Assembly: GCA_003342895.1 (NCBI GenBank)
Contig: PTFA01000313.1
Location: 976,901-1,040,900, forward strand
DNA: 64,000 nucleotides
Origin: Casuarius casuarius
Taxonomy: Eukaryota; Chordata; Aves; Casuariiformes; Casuariidae
Reading direction: 5' to 3'
Under the pieces are notes generated by a model. That model was given only the letters and a program-made list of their open reading frames with translations, was not told the origin of the DNA and searched no databases. The translations under genes were made by a program, and so were the position numbers. Shown here one piece after another: positions 1 through 12,712 of the stretch (its first letter is position 1; each line of letters begins with the position of its first letter).

Positions 1-3000
1 ATTCCTTTCTGGTACATGTAAATATGTGAGGTGATGTGTGCCTGAATGTCTGTGCTCTTTTTTCTCACAAGAAATTTCATAACACCATTGCTTTGAAATT
101 GTACTTATTTAAAATCAGTCCACATTAGACCTTATTCCATTACCTCAACAACAGTTATACTTCTAACATCAGATATTTGAGTAGACTTGTACATCTTTTC
201 ATTTTCATTTTCTTTTCCTTCCTGAGTTAATGAATTCTTTTCTAAACAATATTCTAATCGATCAAAAAGTCAAGATATGGGATAATTTTTTACATATATC
301 GTGTTAAAATTTACAGGACTTTTTTAATTAATAAAGTCAAGGTAATGTGGAAATTGCCTTCACAAGAAACCTATCTACATTTTATTCTTGTGCCCTCTAC
401 TGTTTTTTTCATTTCTCAACACCAAATTGTATTGCAGATTGACAGAAAACCTCCAATCACTCTTGTATTGAATCAGCCATTCTTTTTATTGTCATGTGTA
501 TTACACAGCTGAATTTAAATAACAGCAAAGAATAGCATTAGGTGATAACAGTAATGTTTGCTCATCCTTATATATTACTTTACTTTCAGAGACAAATTTG
601 AAATACAAATTTGGATTGCTAGCATTGACTCATTTAATTGGAAAATGGGAAAAGTTGTACCTTAGTGTTTGCATTTTTTCTGTATACAAAATAGCCTTAA
701 AATGTCTTCATAAAATGCCAAATGGTCCTGAACCTCTTCTTGTTTCTATGACAACCTTATTGCGGTATAGTAGTAGGCCAGAGATCCTCTGAAGCTGCCA
801 GTGACTTTATTAAATATTTTATTTTAAACAGAGAGGACAATACTGATTTTTGCCAGCTGAGTTTTGGGACCATGGTTTTAGTCTTTGGTTTTAAAAACAC
901 TGCTTTGTAACATGTTGGCTATCTCAGTATCAAAACTTTAAGGAAGGGAAAATACAAAATAAACAAGGTTCAGCTCATGACACATTATGCACAGAAAAAT
1001 TAATATTTCATCTGTTCACTGAATTTCATTTCATAAGGAATATGTACTGATTCTTCAAGGAGAAACACTGCAGACAAATTTGGCAGTAAGTTTTTTTTAC
1101 TTGTTATTATGGCTTTACTTTGAAACATTTTTGGTTTTTTATCCCCCTTTTATGAACACACTGACTCAGTCAAAGATACTTATACTACTATGCTGATATA
1201 TGCAGTACTGAATCTGCAGTCTACGTGAACAGGCAACAAAAGAAAGAGATACGGGGAAACTGTCCAGCTGCCAAGCCTCTCAGGATAGCATTGTTTTTAT
1301 CAGAAGCATAGTTTGAAAAGTCAGGATTGGTGAACTGACCCTCCATAGCATGTCAGCTAAACATTTGTACTTTATACAAAAAAGTTGCAAAATGAAATAA
1401 AATGTGAAGTTGATGGATAATTCCACTGGAATTTACTGTCACTTCCACTCACTTTGAATTGGGCTCCTGCAGTAAATCATCCACCTTCTTCCCCTGCTAT
1501 GTCAGTACAGAAGTGAACAGATTCAGTTAGAAGAGTGTCTTTCTACCAAATACATCCACTAATGCATTTTCAAAATGTATTAGTAGTATTAATAATATAC
1601 TCCGACTTAAATGTGTATTTGGTGGGAGCAGAGAGAAGCACATCCACAGTAGGTGAAAAATAAGAAAACTTTATTGAATTCATAGCTGAGTGTCCCTAGG
1701 ACATAAGTCCTGCAAAGTAGCAAATTTTTCTAAATCAGAAGAACCCTAAAAATCCCCCAAAACCTCCTTTACCAGGAAGAAAAGAGTACTGCTATTCTGC
1801 GTTTCTGTTCTGTTCACCTCTCCTAAATTGAGTTAGCTCTTTTATAGCTTGGCATTGTTTTTGCTAGATCATCTTGGGTCAATCTACATTCAGACTAGGT
1901 CCTTACAAACTGGGCTTCATTTCAGTAAAATGAAAATAAAATACTGGCAATTCCTGTTACGAGGTCAGCAAGTCTGGATTCTGGTGAATGGCCCTTGCAT
2001 TTCAGAAGGTAAAGCTTTACTTCTAAAGGGGTGACCACATTACTTGTACATATCCTAGGTAATTAAAATGTACCAACTTTGCTGTTAGGAATATCATATG
2101 AAGGGTATAGAGTTATAATCTGGTATACAGGCAACTCTGATTTTAAAAGTTCATAAACAAGCTTTTTAAAAACATGATTGGTATTATGCATGACCTGCAT
2201 TCATTTCCTTTAATGCAGCTGTCCAAAATAATGTTATTGTTCCACATGAATCAAAATCTGACTGCAGTTAAATTGGTGAAGTGTGGAAATAAGTGTACAT
2301 GCTTGTAAGGGTGTTAGTCACTGTGCTCCCTCTCTCACTCCGTGGAGAACAGGTAGTCTTGTCTATGATAACAGGTTGCTGAGGGTACCAAATTCACTAT
2401 TTAATTCACACTGAGTCATGGGAACAAAAACAAAGAAATCACATTTTATTAAGACAGTAAATGTAGACAGGGACAGAAGTTAAATATTTAGAGCTCTGGC
2501 CTAGTCCCAAACAGCATCTCCATGTTGTTAATGGTTAGCCAATGCAGAATATATCTGCTGCCAAGTAATGACAATTAATGGGAAAACTAAAATTAAAATA
2601 GGATCAAGCTCATGAACTTATGTAAAGATGATTTTACAAACTGAGTAAAAGAACGGCCAGATAGAAATGTTTACTCATTTTAAAAGAAATAAGAATAAAA
2701 GTGCCTGACAGAGACACAACCCCCGTATAATCAAGAGCAACTGAATTAATCAGTTCAGACCATGGATCTCTAAAATCCAAAGATCCTTCAGATTAATCAG
2801 AAACTCTTAGAATCAGAGGCCCAAATTTCTACAGAATACTTTAATTTCCTTTCTCCAGCCCAATCTTACCCTCTCTCTAACCTCACAAACCCATCGATCA
2901 GCTCTTAGGAGTTGAAGCTGAAGCAAACCAGAGCGGCGCACTGCTGCGTGCTGACGGCTGGCAGCGTTGGGGGCTGCAGAGGTGCCCTCCCCAAAGCAGG

Positions 3001-4268
3001 AGGGAGCAGCCCTGGAGCACGCTGTACCACAGGGCTGGCCAAAGCACTGTGCAGGGCAGGATACTCTGCCTTCAGGGCATGTTTTTGTCCCTGGAATTAG
3101 TTCTAGCCAGAGACTGCTTAAGCAGGAAATTTCGTTAGTCATCCAAGTGCCGAACTTTTCTCAAAGAAAGGGGACAGCTCTCTCTTCTAGAAATGAAAAC
3201 TTAAGTACATGCTTGGGAAAATACCTTGACCTGCATGTAACAGTGCCATCTGCTGAAACCTGCCACAGCAATTTAAACTAACATCACAGTTGTTACTCAG
3301 AGTGGCATGAAGGGAAAAAAAACCTGTAGAACACTACGGATAAAATGACAAATAAGAATATTAATATTAAATGATGAAAGCTAAGTTACTTAGTTATTGA
3401 TCCTGCAAAAGCTGTAAGCTTCACAATACAAACAGTGAGTTACACATGCATAAATACCTGCAGGATCAGAGCCTGCCAGTCAGCACTGGGCATTATCACG
3501 TGCATAGGTATACTTCACTTCATACAATTGACAGGATACGACAGAGCACTATTACCTGTGAAACGAATCCAGGTCTCCATAAAAAAATAAAACTTTTCTC
3601 AGATAAAATACATAAAAATAGTAAAAAGATTTCTCAAAGGATTTTCAAAAATAACATGCAGGTTGCTACTTCCTTTCAGACACTCTGATAAAGCCAAGGT
3701 TAGGAATTAAAAAAAACAGTGCCAAATTATAACTTTTCACTAATTTTTCTAAGTGTACCAAATAGTTAAGGTCAGTTCAAGCATTCTCTCCCAGGAACAG
3801 GGCAAACATCTTTTGCTGAACTGAAGTAAGATTCATCACACTAAACAAAACTAGGCATATCAAAAATATTAGCATGTAGTTTCCAAAGCAGCCCATACAG
3901 TCAAGCTTATCATGCCCTAGAACACTTTGTGCTGATAAAACTGGAAAAAAGAGAAGAAAAAGGAAGGAAGGAATACATGAAAAAGAAAGGCTAGAAACTA
4001 GTAATGGAACAGACACACATGCATAAAATTGTTCAGGGATCAGTTTGGATTTGTACAACTGATGATACATCTTTTGGAGAGTAACAGTAACAGTTTGCTC
4101 AAATCTTGTATAATCAAGTAGCCTTGGAGTGAGCGCTCCCTCAGGACTTTGTTTTCTGCCTCTGCTGACATCAGCGTTAATGCCAAATGTTTAAATGGTG
4201 TGAACACTGGATGGGGAAGGCAGCTTGTAGGATAACCAGGATAAAAGGTGAATTTTGAAAACATTTTG
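1..4268. other. AT-rich non-coding DNA, no gene recognised
   Basis: No exon, RNA gene or recognisable transposon is visible. Reading frames are short and show no family motifs. The stretch at 2,900-3,100 is GC-richer than its surroundings and carries overlapping frames on both strands (109 codons on minus, 104 on plus). Higher GC alone lengthens chance frames, so I do not call a gene there. Introns or intergenic DNA of a vertebrate would look like this. Confidence 0.55.
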
Positions 4269-4336
4269 GGTGAATCTTGGCTTACTGAAGTGAATGGCAA
4301 AGCTCCCACTGGTTTCAGCTAAACTACAATTTCACC
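4269..4336. repeat. Palindromic MITE-like ancient repeat, copy 1
   Basis: The block is an imperfect inverted repeat. It opens with GGTGAATCTTGG and closes with ATTTCACC. The central arms ACTGAAGTGAATGG and CTCCCACTGGTTTCAG face each other across a few bases. The same fold-back recurs at 8,168-8,239. From general knowledge, short hairpin repeats with the words ACTGAAGT and ACTTCAGT flanked by GTGAAAT/ATTTCAC are common in archosaur and turtle genomes. The family may belong to the MITE-like Chompy group, but I did not verify that name. It has no coding capacity. Confidence 0.5.
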
Positions 4337-7300
4337 TTTGGCTTTTCTGCATCTTTCACAAAAATAATACCCGATATAGGTGGGTTTTGTCTCTTAAAAG
4401 AAACAACAGAAAATGTAGTTTCCCACCTGTGTTTTGTCAAATGGCAGAATTGAAAATTCAGTTATATTTGCAAACCTTTTCTTATTCCTGGGAAGAAGTA
4501 CAAAGAAGGGAGAAAAGTTTTCTAAGAGCAATGGGGAGTAATGAATGCCCAAGCCTCAAAACACGTACTAAAATGTGAGTGAGTTTTGGAGGTGTTTGTT
4601 TTTTTGATTTTTGGTTTTTTTGTGTTTTTTTTTGGTATTGGCTTTCTTTTAAGGTCGTATTTCCAGCAAGATCAGAGAAGAAAAACAAGATCGAACTTCT
4701 CTATCCACAGATTAAAAACACAACTGCAAAAAATTGATAGCACAATTTTAAATTGGTATTTACAGTATTAAACAGATAAGACTTAAATTCTGTGGTTATG
4801 CTGAAATTCATGGAAAGGGCTTTCTATAATGGCCTGAAATGATGAAATATAGATCACAGAAACTGACAATGGATTATTTTTACCTCCAGATCTAAACTTG
4901 TCTTGTTTCTGCTCATTTGGCTTTTGTACAATCTTTACCTCAGAGTATGCCAGTCATTTTAAAACACTGAAGTGCTTGTTAAATTCATCTAAACCATCTG
5001 AAGGTTTTTTCATTGAACTGGGGTTCTCAGCATGCAAGCAGCATCTCTGAGGGGGGAGGCAGTTAAGCCTTTGGGCTCATACAGCCAAACTCTTCCTGCT
5101 CGAGTTACCAGCAGTTCATTTCAAGGAAAATGATGTTTTTGTGGGATGTGGACATAAGTCATCTCAGGAACAGGGCTCTGCATCAGGCCTAAGCTGCTAT
5201 TGGGTGGCCTTGATTTTCAGTTACTACTCATCATTTACCTGGTTGGGATTTTTACAGGGCCCTAAGACTGGCAGACTCTTTAAAGAGGAGCTGTGTTTAG
5301 GGCTCTCAGTAGAGCAGGCAACATTAATGGGGTTGGAGGAAGGGGGCAGGAGCCGCAGTGGGAAGGAGAGTTGGGCTTTATGTCCCAGCTGCTGCTGTGG
5401 GAGGGGGTTGAAGATGCTCCCTGTTGCTTCTGAGAGAGGTATCTATCTCCTCTACCGCCAGAGAAGCCCTTTCTACCACACAGCCCATTAGCTGCCATCA
5501 TTCCTCACCTCCTGAGTCCTTTCTTGGTGGCTGCAACAGCAGCAGGGCCAGCTATGCATGAGGCTGCGCAAATGAGATCAGCTGCTTGGACATTACATCT
5601 CTTCAACAGCTGCTGTACACTGCCACTGGGAGAAGACAGAAGCAAAGTGGGTAAGTGGGCCGTAGCTGGCCTTCAGTGAGGCAGTTTTCCTGCCTGACTT
5701 CTCTGTTCCAAAAGCCAGCCCGGCCTTCATGATCACACGTTGCTGCAAGAACAGCTAAGACTATGCACTCGCATAAATTGAGCAAAAGAGTAGCAACATT
5801 ATTATGAAACTACTTTTAAAAATATGTTTTTAAGCCATCTGCATATATTGTTTGGGAACCCATCGCTTTATGAAGCATGTATGTATTTACTGAGTATTAA
5901 GCTGATGTCATGCTTTTGGGGGTTTAATTGCTGATTTTTTTGTCATGCGGGAATGTACAAGACTGAGTGAGCCTAGCGATGCATGTTTTCATCAGCCACT
6001 CAGCTCAGCTAAAGAAACATAATTACTGTGCATATTGGCATAGGCATAGCTAGGCACCGTGGTTAATGGCAGTAGTTAAGTGGATGCTGACCAAGCTTCA
6101 ATGGGCTGCTAGAGATGCTTAGTTTTGCCTAGGTTGTATGGGATATATCTAGTGGATGTTAGCATTACCTGTGCTAGCTAAAATAGTTTTTGCATAAGTA
6201 TGACTGCTTGCCCTACGTTCATTGAGTAAAGCTTAAGATGCAGAAATTTGTTTATAATCCCAGAAGTGCAAAAGTCAAATATGCAATAAAGTAGAAGAAG
6301 AAAAATGAAACCTAGGAAAAGTAAGATACATGGAAGTAATTTTGCAAGTTAGTTACAAGGAGAAGTAACTGTCATTACAGACCAACAGTAACATTTTTTT
6401 TTAGCTTTTTTCCACCTATTCATTTGACATTTACCCTGGTTTCCCTTTCACTTACTGCACTGCCAGTGTTTGGGCTTCAGTGTTCCAAGAGTGCCTTTCA
6501 CTTTCTTATCTCAAGGGAGCCAATTTTGAGTTTTCTTTTCATGGCTTTTGTGATCCATTCTTAATGGAAAATAATCTTTAAAAAATCTTTCATACATAAC
6601 ATTATTTAACAAGCTGATGTGATGAATACATGAGTGGGATAAAAATGTTTACAAAAATCCGCGTATTATAAAATCAGCACTCTTGAATTTCTGTTCAAAC
6701 CAAAGCAATTTTGCATTGAGAGCATGCTTAGAGAGGCAGTTAGAATAAACAAACACTGCAGAAAACACAAAAATTATACTCAGAGAAAAGTGGACACTGA
6801 AGAGATTCAGATTTTGAAAACAGAATACCAGGGAGTGAAAATATCCACATTTACCAGAAACAAGCCAATTGGGATATGGTAATGTTGAAGAGAAAGTACT
6901 AAAGTAAAAGAAGGGGTTTGGCAGTGATTTTTGCAAATGCTTACAGGCATGCTTGGCTTTAAGAATGTGATTTTTTTTTTCTTTAATTTTACAGGGGGTT
7001 AGATCAAGTCTTTAACTTTTCCCAGTCTTTAATATCTGAAAAGAAATTATAAAGTCGATGTATTTTCCTGAAGCTACTGACAAATCCTGTCTCCGGGTAG
7101 GCCTGCAGTCAATAACATTGTCTTATTTCACTTGGAAATGGATCTGGGAAGTGACCTGTTTCTGAATAGGCACATGTGCCAGCTAGGATAGACACCAATC
7201 TTATAGTATGTTTTTCACATGCAACTCCTACTTATATACCTACGTATACCATATTTCATTTGTAAAAATACATTATGTAAACACTTATACTCTTCTCTAG

Positions 7301-8167
7301 ATAGGAATACTTTACTGGCAACATTCTACTATTTGGCCTTTGCTGATTCTCCAGAGAATTTTTTAATATTCACAGCTGTCAGTGTTTTAGGCTATCTGGT
7401 ATTTTACAGCATCTGATCATCATCACACATGCTTTAAAACAACTGTTAAAGCTTTGATTTATGCTCTTCGGATAAACAGCAACTGTATTTTTAATTGATA
7501 TGAGCCCTCTTAAGCCTAAGGTATCCTAATACATTTTTAAAGCAAATAATCTTCTGAATTACAGAGAAGAGCATCTATAGTACATGGCACGCAATCAAGC
7601 AACTAGATTGCTAGGTGAATTTAAATATTAACCCCCTTCAAAGAAATATCTTTGATTTCACCCATTTGACACAATGAAACGCTCCTTTCTTCCGAAGATG
7701 GCTATCTTACTAGAGCAAACTAAATGAACATGGGAATTGCTTCCTTTTTTAATACTACACATAACTCATATTTGAGACAGACTGCTGAACAATATAATTG
7801 AATTGGAGAGCTCTGAAGGATTCATAAAAGAAATGCATGAGAACTTTCACTGTTGCATTAGATACATAACATTTGCATAAATGTGCACACTCAAGATCAC
7901 GCACTGCTTGAAATTAAGAGTACCTGTCTCCTAAACTGGTTACTTCACAATTAATAGTTCAGGAGGTAAAAATATGTCTGGTGTTCAAAAGCTGACTTTT
8001 CAAATGTCCTCAGCTGTTTGGCTTACTGGTGTAATCTAGTAAAACCCTCCATATTATTTAGCCAAATAATAAGTTTACAGGAATAAGGGCTAAGAGGTAA
8101 GGGGAGTTTGAAATCAGAAAGCTCTGAAATAAAAGAATCCCTCATCTTGGATCTGGATATAAATGTT
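4337..8167. other. AT-rich non-coding DNA, no gene recognised
   Basis: No exon or transposon protein is visible. Frames at 4,294-4,578 (plus), 5,141-5,491 (plus) and 6,649-6,936 (minus) are below or near the length expected by chance and have no recognisable domain. The stretch at 5,030-5,560 is GC-richer, which explains the somewhat longer frame there. A T-rich run (TTTTTT broken by G) lies near 4,600-4,635. Confidence 0.55.
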
Positions 8168-8239
8168 GGTGAAATTCTGATTCACTGAAGTAAAAGCCAA
8201 AACTGTTTTACTTCAGTAGGACCAGGACCTTTTCGTGAA
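8168..8239. repeat. Palindromic MITE-like ancient repeat, copy 2
   Basis: This is the clearest member of the fold-back family. The arms ACTGAAGTAAAA (8,184-8,195) and TTTTACTTCAGT (8,206-8,217) are perfect 12-base reverse complements around a 10-base loop. The left flank begins GGTGAAATTCTG, and the right flank GGACCAGGACC is a weaker match to its complement. It shares core words and flank order with the element at 4,269-4,336. It is non-coding and probably a non-autonomous DNA-transposon relic, though the class is inferred from structure only. Confidence 0.55.
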
Positions 8240-11200
8240 CTTTGTGACTGGATCATAATTTTACAAAAAATTCCAGTTCTTGCATGTTCATTATAGAATC
8301 TGTATTACAAACAATTATTTTAAAAAATTTCTGACCCCTTAGTTAAAATTAAAGGTGGGCTGAATTTAGGTTAGGATTGCAGGCACATTTCCACATCAAA
8401 AATACTGACATATCAGACATGTTGTATGTGAAGCTTTGGGTTTATGAAGCAGTACTCTAAGAATTGTTTGTCTACTTTATTAATATAAAACAGGGAGAAG
8501 TTAGTTTGCCCATCAAAACTGGGACACAGCTAACCTATTATTCTCTCCAAGAAATCCATGGTGTATCACTTTTTAAAACAGCTGGTTTAAAGCAAAATAA
8601 CAGATCCTGAACAACAAAATCTTTAAGGGAAGTTCACAAACATGTACAGCTTCATGTAATACCATTTCTTCTGTTATATTCCATATAAGAGCATTCTATA
8701 CGTTTAGAACCAAATGGCCTTAGAACCAAAAACTAAACACTCTGCTCAGGATTCTGTCTGCCACAATTAAAGCATTACAAGTTGAACTTCTGCATTTACT
8801 TCTGCATTTTCAGTTCAAAGGTTATTATCTCTTTGGTAATTGAGTTGCAGTGGTTCTGCATAATTTGCATTAATTATAGTAATTAATGGTAATATTACTC
8901 CAGTAAGCATATCTTCTCTGTCATGTACCCAAGAGCTGAGCTAGCAACAATTCATTGGGAATATTGGAGAGGATAGATAATATAATATGAATAGCTTATA
9001 AACACCATTCTTAAGCTTGTCAGTGATAAATTTTAATGGGGACAAATAATTAGAGCTGTTATTGCAGCAAAAGTGCTTTACAATTCTGTTTGCTTCTGCC
9101 TTCCTCATTGAAAAATAATTTAATTTTCTCGCAAGTCAGAATGCTTTGGCTGCCCAAAGCAGGCAGTTTTGGGCTAAGCTAAGATGGACAGAGCTAGAAT
9201 TAGAGAGATGCGATATTTCCACATTTTTTCTCCACAATGAATTCACAGAGGCTTAAAAAAGTAGTAGACAACATAAATATAGAAGTGGCTTTCCCACCCT
9301 ATTGTTGCATTAGTATATTGCAATGAGGGTGGCATGTTTGCATTGACATGTCTTCACTACAGTTTATTTGCATGGATTAAGCCTATCATAACTATTGCCA
9401 AAGTAATAAACCGTCTGGCAGCGCAGTCGCATCAAAATGCTTTTGTGTGCAGTCAGATGGAAGCTGTTTCTTAAAACCCAGCAGTCTTTTTGAACATATC
9501 CACACAGCAAAGTTGCCACTTCCAGTACAGTCAGTTTCACACCTAAATACGTATTTACTTTGCTTTCTGCTACCAAAAGCATCTTTTAATCCCTTCCATT
9601 TGCAATCTCATAACATGAAAAGAGAGAGGCTAATTGGAATATCTGGGTGTTGGTAGTCTGTAATGGGATCCTGAGAGGGCAAAGGAATGCTTGGACTAAA
9701 ATTGAGCACATCAAGATGCATGAGGGAAAACAGAATGTAAATTAAGTGGCTGAGTAGATTGGGAAAGAGTACAGGATCCCTGCAGCTGATCATAGCGAGT
9801 AATAGCAATTAAAGTAAAGGAGAAAGGTAGGGAGATAAAATCAGAAGCTCATAGATAAAGAGTCAAGATTTTAAGCAGGTGAGAGAAAATGAATTGACTG
9901 AAGTCAACCATGCAAGTCCAGAGCCTTGCTTGCTTTTTTTGAGCCAGATCATGTTTTTGACCTCACTTTCAGGGAGCAGAATATAGCACCTATGGATCCA
10001 GAAAGGGTATGAAATGCATTAATTCAAAGAACTTGTTTATTAAGTCTCCTCCACAGCTTCTCTAAAATTTGCCCAGCTGTTGCATAGTAGACTGTGCCAG
10101 GGGAATTTAGGTCTCACTCTTGAATATTTTTTTGTTATTTGTATAAATTCATAATAGTATCTTCTTAGCTATGTTTTGTTTTCTTGATATTCCTATGGGC
10201 TTCTGCTGCTGCTTTAATTATTTAAAACGAGCATACTATCTCAGTCATATTTTATGAGATCATTTTTTTCCTTTCAGGAAAAAAACAATTGTATGAAAAA
10301 AAAAATTTAACTGGCTCTGGTAGCTAGAGCCAAGCACAATGGGAAGCAGGTGCTATACAAGCCTCTCCATACAGCTCTGCCAACAGAGCTGACTTCAGTC
10401 CAGCCAAGCTCTTGTCATCCCATTACTAGTTCCCTCCTGGGCAATCTGACAATTGGGCCAGCTTTTTTGTACATTGATAAAGAGCAAATTCAACAAGATT
10501 ACAACTTCTTAACTCATTTCACTTCTGAAACACCTTCACATGGACTTTTAAAGGGTACTGACAGGGCCCTGAGGCCAGCAGGAGGCCTTAAGTGCCCTAA
10601 GCAGCCTCAGCTGAGTTTTCTCTACATGTCTTGCCGCCGGCCCAGAGACTCCATTTAAGCTCAAGTCTGGGGGCTTAGCCCTTCCCTAGTCTGTGTCGTA
10701 GGTGTGCCTGACTCTGGCTTTGTCTCTTGGATGGACTTCAGACCTGTACTGTAGCCTTGTCTTCTGCTCCTTTTTCTGCTGCCCTGGCAGTAGGATGGCC
10801 TAGCACTGCTCTGCTCCTCACTGTGCCTGGAGTCTTTGATGGGCCATGAGCAGCCCCTGTGCTGCCTGCCCTGCCTAGGCCCCGTGGGATGGTGCCTGCT
10901 GGGGAAGGCACAGCCTGCACTGGGGTCATCCTTGTGTCCTGGCTCAGCCCCTTCACAAAGATGTCCAGCTTCTGCTGCTCCTTGACAGGTATGTCTTTAT
11001 ATGGCCACAAAACTTTTCCCATAATGTACAGAAAGCTCAGAAATAGCAGAGACCTTAAATGTTCACTGTTGTGATACAGAGAAGTGGTAGAACCCTTATA
11101 CAGATAGATAGCGGTGGCATTTAGTTTAGTATGTAATTCCTTAAGCAGCTTTGAATATGTAAAGCTAAGTGACTGTCCCAGCTTTGCAAAAGAGCTCTGT

Positions 11201-12654
11201 GGCTCTTGTCACAAACTTGACTGGTCCTCTCGGTCCTCATCAACTCAATTTATTAAGTGGATTCTTACTAGAAAACTGGCAATTGAAAGTTGTTAGTGTT
11301 GGTTACACAGATAGCTCCGTGGAGTCTCGTAACATCTGTCTAGTTCAAGTTGTATGGATACACATTTATTGAGAACTTACTCAAAAAAAATCTGTACTCA
11401 AGAAACAGGCATTGTAATGTAATAAGGAAGAAGATTGCTATCTTACTTTATTATTATATGTTTCAGTGCCTTTAATGTAAAACAATCTCACCTAGTCTTT
11501 TCTCTTTGAACCCTCATGAAATCTTAGAAAAGCAACTGTTAGGAGAAAAATATCTTAAATCTTTACTGCTATGGTAAGTCTGCATCTGTCTATTGGCTGA
11601 AAGAGGACACGGGCTCTAATTGTCATATATCTGTTGTCTCTCTCTTCTCTTTCTCCAGCATTGCTCCTTTCCTCTGGGTTAAATTCTCAGTAGTTCAGCA
11701 GTCTGGCCAATTTAAATCCAAGAGATAATATTATTACTTCAGACTATTCATTTCCTGAAGCAGAGTTCCTGAAAACTCAGTATATTTTGTATTCAGCTAT
11801 TAATTATATCCTCAAGAAATTAAGTCTTGGAATCCAAATATGCAGTTTGTACTCAGTCTTATGGAAGTTAATGCGCTTGAGCAGGGAATCAAAAGTTAGG
11901 GTAATACTTCACAGCTAGTATTTTTGTTGTTGCTACACATCTCTACTCAGTCTTAGCTTCTAATAGAAATATCCTTAGTCCCTGAAACAGAGAGAAATGG
12001 ATGAAGTAAAACTCATCTCCATATATATGTGGACTTTCTATAATCCTTCTTTCAACATCACTGTAAAAATTAGTACTTCATAAACTGAATTCACTCAATG
12101 AAGTTGTATGTTGTTTAAGAAAACATAACTGAAAATCTCAAATTATAGCATTTTCACACCTACTATCCCAGACCAAAGTTTGTTAATTAGCACAGAAACA
12201 GTGTTTCCAAATTCAAGTGTTCAGAAGTGCACTATACAGAGTCTCTAGCAGATGTTCATGGCAGGAGGTGCCTTAATGATATTTTTAAACTAGCTTCTTT
12301 TAAACCATTATATTTTGTAGTCTCTTACCATTATTAATTTCATTTCTGACAGTATAATTTACTGTAGTTCGTATGAACCAGTGCCAAAGTAGATGTGAAT
12401 GCACCCAATCCTTTTTCTGTTCATATTTTCTTGAAGATTTCCTTTTTAATCAAAACCATTCTTCATAAACCTTATCTGTCTTCCATTTTTCTCCCTAGAA
12501 GCCTCACCTGAGGTATACTGAATTCAAAAGGAGTTGTTTCACTGAATTTCAAGGGCTTTGACTTAGCTTTCAAATGCTAATTTTAATTTGAAAAAAAACA
12601 AACAAACACCAATACTTTTTTTTTTAAAGCAGCATTGCAGTTGCCTTGAATGTG
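8240..12654. other. Non-coding DNA with a GC-richer block at 10.55-11.02 kb
   Basis: Most of this stretch is AT-rich and featureless. The exception is about 10,550-11,020, which is clearly GC-richer and holds a 94-codon minus-strand frame (10,738-11,022) and a 102-codon plus-strand frame (10,350-10,658). Neither frame has a motif I recognise. The block could be a degenerate interspersed repeat, possibly LTR-derived, but I cannot show ends or a target duplication. Confidence 0.5.
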
Positions 12655-12712
12655 TATTCACTGAGCCCACACAGTGTCTTGTTGACTTCAGTGGGATGTT
12701 GGATAATCAAAG
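12655..12712. repeat. Possible half-copy of the palindromic repeat family
   Basis: The segment around GTTGACTTCAGTGGGATGTT (12,681-12,700) matches one arm of the fold-back family seen at 4,269 and 8,168. The partner arm is weak, so this is probably a decayed or partial copy. The call rests on a short word match and is tentative. Confidence 0.3.

Noticed and set aside
2813..3281. Overlapping frames of 109 and 104 codons
   Set aside because: Both strands are open because of local GC richness. There are no motifs and no splice or promoter context.
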